A stretch of DNA of 64,000 bases, from the NCBI GenBank assembly GCA_947646735.1, contig CANTFK010000661.1:310001-374000 (forward strand). The letters run 5' to 3'. Under the pieces are notes generated by a model. It did no database searches, was not told the origin of the DNA, and saw only the letters and a program-made list of their open reading frames with translations. The stretch is from Peronospora farinosa (taxonomy: Eukaryota > Oomycota > Peronosporomycetes > Peronosporales > Peronosporaceae). A program made the position numbers and the translations under genes. This document shows positions 57,578 through 64,000 of this stretch, in pieces (position 1 is the stretch's first letter; every line of letters begins with the position of its first letter).

Positions 57578-58483
57578 TCAAACACCTCGCTGTTGCTGCC
57601 CAGCTGCAATCTGTGCCACAAGTGTCGTCATTACCTGCATGAACTGTTCATTCCTGCGTCTGTCCTCAGCTCGTTCCTGCTCGAATCGACGACGTTGTTC
57701 GCGCATTTCTGCCTGCCAGCGCTGCTTTTCCACTCGACGCTCTTCCCGTTCCTGATCCCGCTCCAAGTCACGTTGGCGCTGTGACTCGAGCAACACTAGC
57801 AACACTGTCTGCAGTAAATCTTGACTCGATATCGACTCATTACTTTCAATTTGTGACCGCAGCATACGCAGTCGCTCCCCGGCAATAGGCCACCGAATAA
57901 GAGTTTGCCACGCATCTTCTCGTAGTGGTGTCTCTTGCGTTAATGGCTGCACGCTCTGGCTCAGCGTCTGTCGCACCTCGTGCTCACTAGCCGTCACTGT
58001 AGCCTCCGGTAAAAGCTGGTGTTGCATCACCTGTTGGTGAGCCATCATATCCACATCATGCAGGTCCTCATGGACCTCCTGTACGCCTACACTGCCTTCA
58101 GTCTCAGTCACGAGGTCGACACTGAGCCCTCGGACGCCTGCAAGACCTCGTCGCTGGCCGCGCATCTCGTCGCGCACTTTCTTGGCAATAGCTGCTGCTC
58201 GTGCATGTTTTTCTTTCGTAGTAGAGTCGACTTTAGTGCGGTAAAGCTTGGCAAATTTGCGCTTAAGTGAGCCAGCAGTCCGTTTGTGACCCGGGAACTG
58301 TGCATTGTGAGCATCGGCAATCATGTCCCAACCTTCTTGCCAGTGCTCACGTACCACTTGAAGCAGACCATCGGTCTCTTGGACGGAAAAGCCGTCGCCA
58401 CGCTTGGAAAACCCACGACTTGATATCGGCTCGCCATCCTCAGACAAAGCGCCAGGACGTGCAGAAGTAGGAGATGACGCCAT
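57578..58483 (-). CDS. DUF6818-type Myb/SANT-like protein (copy 2)
   Basis: Single exon, 301 aa. The same N-terminal block as copy 1 is present: KRGDGFSVQETDGLLQVV, HWQEGWDMIADAHNAQF and SLKRKFAKLYRTKVDST. The C-terminal Arg/Glu coiled coil is near residues 235-290 and ends FMQVMTTLVAQI, like the FMQMMMLLVG of copy 1. Linker sequences differ strongly, so the split is not recent. Likely a DNA-binding regulator or a domesticated transposon-derived protein; the function is unknown. Confidence 0.75.
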   Translation of the reverse strand: MASSPTSARPGALSEDGEPISSRGFSKRGDGFSVQETDGLLQVVREHWQEGWDMIADAHNAQFPGHKRTAGSLKRKFAKLYRTKVDSTTKEKHARAAAIAKKVRDEMRGQRRGLAGVRGLSVDLVTETEGSVGVQEVHEDLHDVDMMAHQQVMQHQLLPEATVTASEHEVRQTLSQSVQPLTQETPLREDAWQTLIRWPIAGERLRMLRSQIESNESISSQDLLQTVLLVLLESQRQRDLERDQEREERRVEKQRWQAEMREQRRRFEQERAEDRRRNEQFMQVMTTLVAQIAAGQQQRGV

Positions 58484-58688
58484 TTTTTGGGGAGATCCCG
58501 TCGAAATGGGGCATTTCTATGAATTTTGGGTCAGAAATCGGTATACCGATACAAACCGAGATCAATAATCAATACATATGCAAGACTCTTTTGTTAGGTG
58601 TTTATTGACTGCGCTGACGTCTGGATCCTTCCTTTATACCGCTCTCCGACGTGTGTTGTCGACGGCTCCAGGTCTTTACTGATGTCGT

Positions 58689-58955
58689 CTAGTTCTTCTG
58701 TTCCTGCTGCTTCTCCATAATCTCCGCATAACTCTCCTGCAAACGCACAGACGAGCGCATCGTGTGGCGCAGGAACTTCTCGGCGCAGTTGTTGACACAT
58801 GACGTCTCCTTGTCGTCCATCTTCTTGCTACGGAAAGCGTGCACACAGTCTGAGAAGCATAACTCGACCGTACGACTAAAATACGCAATCGTCTGCGTCA
58901 CGCGCATCTCCTCAATATGCTCCTCCATCTTACGCTCGAACTCTCGCTGGCTCAT
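58689..58955 (-). CDS. TIM9: Tim9, small TIM chaperone of the mitochondrial intermembrane space
   Basis: An 88-aa protein from the ATG at 58955 (MSQREFERK). It has the twin C-x3-C motif CFSDCVHAF...SCVNNCAEKF with 14 residues between the pairs. The surrounding pattern ELCFSDC...DKETSC and VRLQE aligns with animal Tim9 rather than Tim8, 10 or 13. Tim9 pairs with Tim10 to escort hydrophobic precursors across the intermembrane space. It has no cleavable presequence, as expected for the family. It is divergent from the Qc-SNARE gene (141 bp). Confidence 0.88.
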   Translation of the reverse strand: MSQREFERKMEEHIEEMRVTQTIAYFSRTVELCFSDCVHAFRSKKMDDKETSCVNNCAEKFLRHTMRSSVRLQESYAEIMEKQQEQKN

Positions 58956-59096
58956 GGTCTCCACTGTCTTGCTGGTTGGTCTGTGGAAAATTGGATGGGC
59001 ATTATACTGCTATACTTGTTTCCAACCGGTATTCTCAGTACATCCATCGGTATCAATAATTAGAAAAGATTTGTATCAATTATCAAAAGTAGCACG

Positions 59097-60039
59097 ATGA
59101 GCGCGACAGCGTGGGCGTCGTGGCTGGACCGACTGGAGCATGCGCGCAGCCAGGAACAGGTGTTGTCCAGCAAGATTCGTACGGGAAATGCAGGATCTAT
59201 CGATACTAGCGTCTTTGCACTGCAGCAGAGCGTCTCACGACTTAAACGCGACTTTGATCAACTCAAACGTTCGTCCAGTTCAGTGTACGGATGGTGGCGA
59301 TATGTTGAAAATTGTATGATGAGGTCATTATTGTAATAATTATGTCGTCTATAGGACCATGGCGGAAATCAAGCGACGGGAACGATTATTGAATCAATTA
59401 GCACGTGATCAGGTAGACAGACGAATGTGTTAAAGGATGGACAAAGAGAGAGAGAGAGAGAGAAGCGCGTGTTGGTCTAATATTATGTGGATGCTACGTC
59501 TGTAGCAAGAGGACTTGGATATATACAATAGTCGGAAGACATCACGGGCTGCTGTGAGGTGCGTCGCACTTGGAAGGCTGACTAGAAGAGGCGCTGCTGC
59601 TGCTTTTTTCTGACGTGTTGTTTCACTGCTGTGCTGTAGTCCGGGAGAGGCTGATGCGCCGGCACGGCTGCTGGGGATGCAAAACGAAATTATGAAGGAT
59701 CAGGACCAGCAGCTGGACTTGATTGGTCAGGGTGTCTCTAATTTACGCAATTACAGTCTGACCGTCAAGGACGAGACGGAGCTGCATGTGCGACTGCTGA
59801 ATGAGATTGACGATGACGTGACTCGTGTCACGGACGGACTTGAGTCTGAGGGTGCGCGTGCAGCACGGGTATGTTTTCAAGTGTGGGTTTCCTTGCACTG
59901 TGCTTAGATAGCTCATATGCCAAGTGCTGTTGTACGTCGCTTACTTCAGGTAGCCAAACAAAGCAACAACACCAAGTTGTATATCGTCATCCTGGTGCTC
60001 GTGGTGATTCTCATCTTCTTGCTCTTAGCTGGTGGATGA
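59097..60039 (+). CDS. Qc-SNARE, syntaxin-8/SYP5-like
   Basis: Multi-exon gene: an N-terminal exon 59097 to about 59286, small exons at about 59353-59411, 59507-59558 and 59638-59869, and a last exon ending at 60039. The N-terminal helix region (MSATAWASWLDRLEHARSQ) and the SNARE motif (MQNEIMKDQDQQLDLIG, LHVRLLNEIDDDV) lead into KLYIVILVLVVILIFLLLAG, a tail anchor, followed directly by the stop. The build matches syntaxin-8/SYP5-type Qc-SNAREs of the endosomal and late secretory route. The last exon is found only by splicing (acceptor TTCAG at about 59949), so the membrane anchor is missing from the raw frames. Exact class is inferred. Confidence 0.8.
59445..59463. repeat. AG dinucleotide repeat
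   Basis: A run of about nine AG units inside an intron of the SNARE gene. Simple repeat without assigned role. Confidence 0.8.
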
Positions 60040-60207
60040 TTGTTGTTCATGTAGTAGTCGAGTCATTCATTCCGGGTACCCGATGTCCGCTGACGTCAGA
60101 ATTAGTCCTCGCTGTCCAGTCCATACAATGTCCTATTTCTCGAGATATATAACTCGTCCACCTTGATTGCATGTGTCCGTCCACCTTAACTCGTTACAAA
60201 GACCGTC

Positions 60208-61589
60208 ATGACAATTTGTTGTTGCAGCCACGAAACGGAGCTCCTCATGGAAAACTCATGTCCAGCGGAGCCCTCAATCAGGATCACGCCTGACCAGCAG
60301 CAAAGGTTGCGTGAGGCTTATAGTTCACCCATGCGTCCATCGCAATACACGCGGGGGACTGAAGACCGCGTGGACAATGAGCGAGCAGATGCAGACAACG
60401 ATAAGAGCGAGAAGGAGACGCCGCGTCAAGCCGCCGTTCGTCGCGAGCACGAGCGCGTGAGCATGGAGACGGTGCTACTAAATCGTCGCTGGGTCTTCCA
60501 CTGTGCGTCGCCGTTGTTCTATTTCCACCGCGATAAACTCAGCGCATATGCACACGATCTGGTCAAGACTCTGCGGGCGGCGGCACTTCGAGCATGCGGC
60601 CAGCAATTTGGCTACAGTGTGAACATTCGCACTACCGATACATTCGTAGCTTTTCAGATCCGAGAGGAGCGCGAACAACGTTGTAGTAGAGCAGCCACGA
60701 CGGGGGTTTCGACGCCAGAGAGAGAGGCGTCAGAACGCTCTGGGGGGTTTGTGCTGTACTTCCCAACGGAAGAGGAACAGCAAGTACCTCGTAAAGGACG
60801 TGAGAAACAACAGGTGCTACTATTAAGAGGAGACGAAGAGCTCTTGCGATGGGTCTGTTCGTGGTTGCAACGGCGCTTCCAGTGTGTGGTGAGTGCACAC
60901 GTCGTGCGTATCCAGCAGCTGAACCTCAAGCGCTTGGCGCGCAATTGGGTCGTGGCGAGTTTAGTGGCAGAAGGAGAAAGACTGTCAAGGGCTCGACATG
61001 ACATGAATAACCAGGAAGAGGAATTTTCTCGCGGCAGCTTCATGACCGCGCAAGAACCACTGCGAGCACCACTACTACTGAAGTATCGTGCGACAAAAGC
61101 AGAGGATGTCGTGCGCACGTACACACTTACAGTGCCCTGGGCAACTCTGCGTCGACTCTTTCATCATACGAAAAACGCACCAGGAGATAATCGTCCGTCG
61201 ACTTACGTGCCAGGTACACGACTACCCTGGCTAAAAATTGTGATGAAGTGTATTGCTGACATCTTTTGTTGTTGTGCGTATCCAGAGCTTATTGAGTTAA
61301 CAGAACGTCTGTACGTTGATACGTTGCCATTTGATCTGTCTACTTACGAGATCGAGCGAATTGAGTTGCAAGAAGTGGCCATTGACCTGGACGGAGGCGT
61401 GGAAGTGAGTTGTGTCGAGCTGACTCAAATTGCTTGGTTTAGATTGTGTTGTCTAACTTTGATCATACGCTTTGATTCTTGCACCAGCTTTACAGCATGG
61501 ACCTTGTGCACACTGTACTGTTCAGTCTGCTGGAGCTGCTAGCACTTCAGGATGTTATAACGGCTTCACGTCTGGAGACGACACTCTGA
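60208..61589 (+). CDS. CENPL: CENP-L homologue, kinetochore CCAN subunit
   Basis: Exons 60208-61404 and 61488-61589 (GTGAGT...ACCAG) give 432 aa. Blocks match CENP-L in order: LLNRRWVFHCASPLFYF (human LNKQWTLYSVTPLYKF), SWLQRRFQCVVSAHVVRIQQ (human TWFQKTFDCYFSPLAINA), TYTLTVPWATLRRLFHHTKN before the C-terminal part, MKCIADIFCCCAYPELIELT, and a last helix LYSMDLVHTVLFSLLELLAL (human LCHKYLIGVLAYLTELAI). CENP-L forms a dimer with CENP-N that binds CENP-A chromatin. The N-terminal 70 aa are charged and poorly conserved; the second ATG (MENSCPAE, 60247) is an alternative start. The identification is by eye on several short blocks and should be treated as strong but unproven. Confidence 0.72.
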
Positions 61590-61721
61590 GTACAGAATCA
61601 CTGTCACACGCCGAACCACCGTTAATCGAGACATGGCAGCACTTCCAGTTCAGTAGCGTAAGGTGCCAGCCACATAGCATTGATCATGCAACTCAATCAT
61701 TGTAAACAGCCTTGACACAGC

Positions 61722-64000
61722 TTAAGCGTACCGACTTAAATCAAGCTTCGTAGTGTTAGGGCCACTACCCTGCGGAAGTGACGACGACGGGCGTATTCCT
61801 GCACCTTTAACGGAGTCTGTAAGAGCAAGCCGTAGCGTAGACTCCAGCACACCACGTAGCGAAGGGGTCATGGCTGCCACAGCTTTTTTAAACGCACTAG
61901 CGTGGGTCTGCGCGAAGCATAAAAGTAGCCGCGCTAGGATACCGGGCACTTGTTTCAATACCATATTGTCAGTGGTGGACGGTGTTGGTTGGCTGAGTAC
62001 TGCCGCAATCCTCGGAAGGAGCATGTGTACAAATGTGGAGCCATGCTGGTCATCTAACTGCGTCGTCAATACACGAAGAAGTTTCTCGGCCTCATCCAAT
62101 TGAGTAAGCTCTGCAGCTGTCTCAGGGTATCCATTGGTTGTTCCTACAATCTCAACGAGATAAGGACCGAACGCTACGAGATATCGATTCAAAATGGCTG
62201 TTTGGTGCACATCGATAAGCCTTTTCACAACTGTGTGCAAACCTCGCAGAAGATCTGTACATGTAGCTGCATGTTGCTGCTTTTGATCACCATCATCTAC
62301 AACTCCAAAAAATAGCTCGAAAATTGCCGAGATTGTGTCTGCAGTCTCAGCATGAAAGCATTCTGCATCAGCTTGGAGGCTGGCCGGAAAACTTGCAGCA
62401 TAATTTGCCACAATTTGCATCCAATAACCTGGAGCGGCGTGGCAATCGGATTTGAGCCACCCGGAGAGATATTCGAAAAAACTGCGTACACTTGAGTTGA
62501 CGCGGTTCAAGACATCATCAGACGAATCGTCGTTCTCTTCAAGCGTGCGTGCCAGCGCCAACACTGACTCGGCGGAGGCACGACTAAGCGTCACCACAGC
62601 TTCTTTCACAGAGGAAAGATAGTAACCAGTAGCAACGAAGCAAATGATCTGCTGCACCATAGCCACCGAGCGCACCACTTCACTTCGCGCTTCTTCGGTC
62701 GTGTGTAGAAGAACGATACCAGTCGTAGCAAACTGCACGATTTCAGTCATGTACTTGGCATCTTCATCACTTGCAACGGAGCTGCGACGAGGTCCAGCAG
62801 TTCTACTTCCGATGCTTACTGCACGAGCATGTCGATTCTGCTCCGTTGCATCGATAAGTTGACAAACAACTTTTGTTGGACACAACCCGGCCTGCACCAC
62901 GGTATCGAAAAGAGTTGCACAAAGTTGCTCACCATCTTCTCGGGAGCGACAAATTTGTCTAGCAAAAGCTAAAGTTTCACGCGATAAGCACGAGAATATC
63001 GCGCTTAAGGCAGCGACTTGAGCAGGACCAGAACATCGCTTACTTGCAAGCACGAGCGTGTCCAGTGAAGCTGTTAAAAGCAATGGAAAATTGCTGGACG
63101 AAGAGCCACCTTGTGTAGGTGGATTTTCCACCATAGCTTTCAGCAGCAACGGAATGCTACGAAGAACAGCAGGTAGCTCCCCCTCGTCCTCCATTCGGTC
63201 GCAAGCGTTCGCGTTGACGTGGCAGATTGCGCAAGACAACAGCACTGGCGACCATTTTGGTACGTTGCCTTCCGGGGAGCTGCACCCAGAAATCGACTGC
63301 GGCATGAAGACCTCCGAAATTGCCATTGCATTGACAATCTTTGGCCAGTACCGCTTGTATAGCGCGCCGATCTTTTTAGAGGTTGACAGAACAGATGCTG
63401 GAGTATTTGCAGCAGCACCCGTCGATGGGAGCGGCATTTGAAGAGCTGGCATAACGATTGATTCGTCAGTCAGTAACACGGCACTTAAAGTTGCATCCAA
63501 CTGTGCCCATTGTGCACAACCTTGCATTACGACGCCGTACCCAATGGTAGCGTCCATCCAGCACTTGAACAAATACTCCGTGGTTCCAGACAAACCGCTT
63601 TTCATCGCTTTGACAAGTGGAGATGTTACGATTGCTGTGCGTTCATCGTCACGTGCATCCTTTAAAGCAATTGCTTCCGTAATACTTGACGTCACGAGTT
63701 CTCCGACAGATGCCAAGTTGGCGAGCGAAAGAGAAGTGCGGGTAAGTTCATCTCCAATGAAATGCGCGTGACCATAATCTTGAGCTACAACTGCTTTCAG
63801 AATGCGCCCCAAACCCACATTATCTTGTATTAGATGAGCTGAAATGCAGATACCTGCGAGATCATGCGCTTCGAGAAGTAGGGGCGCGTAAAAGTAGCTT
63901 TGGTCACCTTTGTCACTTTCCGTACCAGGCATAGTACGGGTCAACACGGTCGGCTCCACTTGTACTTGTTTGAGAGCATGGCGGATAGCAGACAAAAGCT
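61722..64000 (-). CDS. HEAT/ARM-repeat protein, 5' part outside the window
   Basis: An open minus-strand frame from the right edge to the stop at 61722, at least 757 aa. The start lies beyond the window, since the frame is open to the edge with no ATG at its left. It is almost wholly paired helices with Leu/Ala-rich spacing (SLDTLVLASKRCSGPAQVAAL, IPLLLKAMVENPP), and ends SGPNTTKLDLSRYA. This is the shape of HEAT-repeat trafficking adaptors such as HEATR5/LAA1 or of another large scaffold. The name is uncertain. It converges with the CENP-L gene. Confidence 0.55.
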   Translation of the reverse strand, partial: LLSAIRHALKQVQVEPTVLTRTMPGTESDKGDQSYFYAPLLLEAHDLAGICISAHLIQDNVGLGRILKAVVAQDYGHAHFIGDELTRTSLSLANLASVGELVTSSITEAIALKDARDDERTAIVTSPLVKAMKSGLSGTTEYLFKCWMDATIGYGVVMQGCAQWAQLDATLSAVLLTDESIVMPALQMPLPSTGAAANTPASVLSTSKKIGALYKRYWPKIVNAMAISEVFMPQSISGCSSPEGNVPKWSPVLLSCAICHVNANACDRMEDEGELPAVLRSIPLLLKAMVENPPTQGGSSSSNFPLLLTASLDTLVLASKRCSGPAQVAALSAIFSCLSRETLAFARQICRSREDGEQLCATLFDTVVQAGLCPTKVVCQLIDATEQNRHARAVSIGSRTAGPRRSSVASDEDAKYMTEIVQFATTGIVLLHTTEEARSEVVRSVAMVQQIICFVATGYYLSSVKEAVVTLSRASAESVLALARTLEENDDSSDDVLNRVNSSVRSFFEYLSGWLKSDCHAAPGYWMQIVANYAASFPASLQADAECFHAETADTISAIFELFFGVVDDGDQKQQHAATCTDLLRGLHTVVKRLIDVHQTAILNRYLVAFGPYLVEIVGTTNGYPETAAELTQLDEAEKLLRVLTTQLDDQHGSTFVHMLLPRIAAVLSQPTPSTTDNMVLKQVPGILARLLLCFAQTHASAFKKAVAAMTPSLRGVLESTLRLALTDSVKGAGIRPSSSLPQGSGPNTTKLDLSRYA

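Overview
The window is nuclear DNA of an oomycete, most likely a Phytophthora or downy-mildew relative. Genes lie close together on both strands. Many have short introns (about 55-105 nt) with GTACGN, GTATGT or GTGAGT donors and TAG/CAG acceptors. Several families look oomycete-type: DUF6818-like Myb proteins, WRKY19-like C-x4-C zinc-finger proteins, and LRR receptors fused to TKL-type kinase domains. The proteins clearly include eukaryotic cytosolic, mitochondrial and kinetochore components. I checked the reading frame of most spliced models by summing exon lengths.

1-12.3 kb: a membrane-anchored AAA ATPase, a SPO22/ZIP4-like meiotic TPR protein, an unrecognised secreted or ER protein, a TRAIP-like RING protein, ribosomal protein L38, a small basic protein, and an SRSF1-like splicing factor that carries an apparent frameshift. 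12.5-24.4 kb: mitochondrial polynucleotide phosphorylase, an Rpp14/Pop5-type RNase P subunit, RICTOR (TORC2), mitochondrial ribosomal protein L4, a coiled-coil protein, and a DNAJC21/JJJ1-like co-chaperone.

24.4-37 kb is the accessory part. It starts with 2.6 kb of gene-poor sequence holding decayed ORFs that look like an old transposon. It then holds two facing LRR-transmembrane-pseudokinase receptors, at 27.0-29.6 kb (+) and 33.9-36.4 kb (-). Between them lie a second TRAIP-like RING protein and a zinc-finger protein built of one repeat per exon.

37-64 kb is again housekeeping and rich in cell-division genes: a PH-RasGEF, CENP-C, poly(A) polymerase, APC1 of the anaphase-promoting complex, a TYW3-kelch-TYW2 fusion for wybutosine synthesis, an inverted pair of DUF6818-type proteins, Tim9, a Qc-SNARE, a CENP-L homologue, and the 3' part of a HEAT-repeat protein that runs off the right edge.

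The most interesting points are the paired receptors that have both lost the HRD and DFG catalytic residues, the presence of both CENP-C and CENP-L, the three-part wybutosine enzyme, and the probable frameshift in the RS domain of the SR protein. No tRNA, rRNA or CRISPR feature was found.
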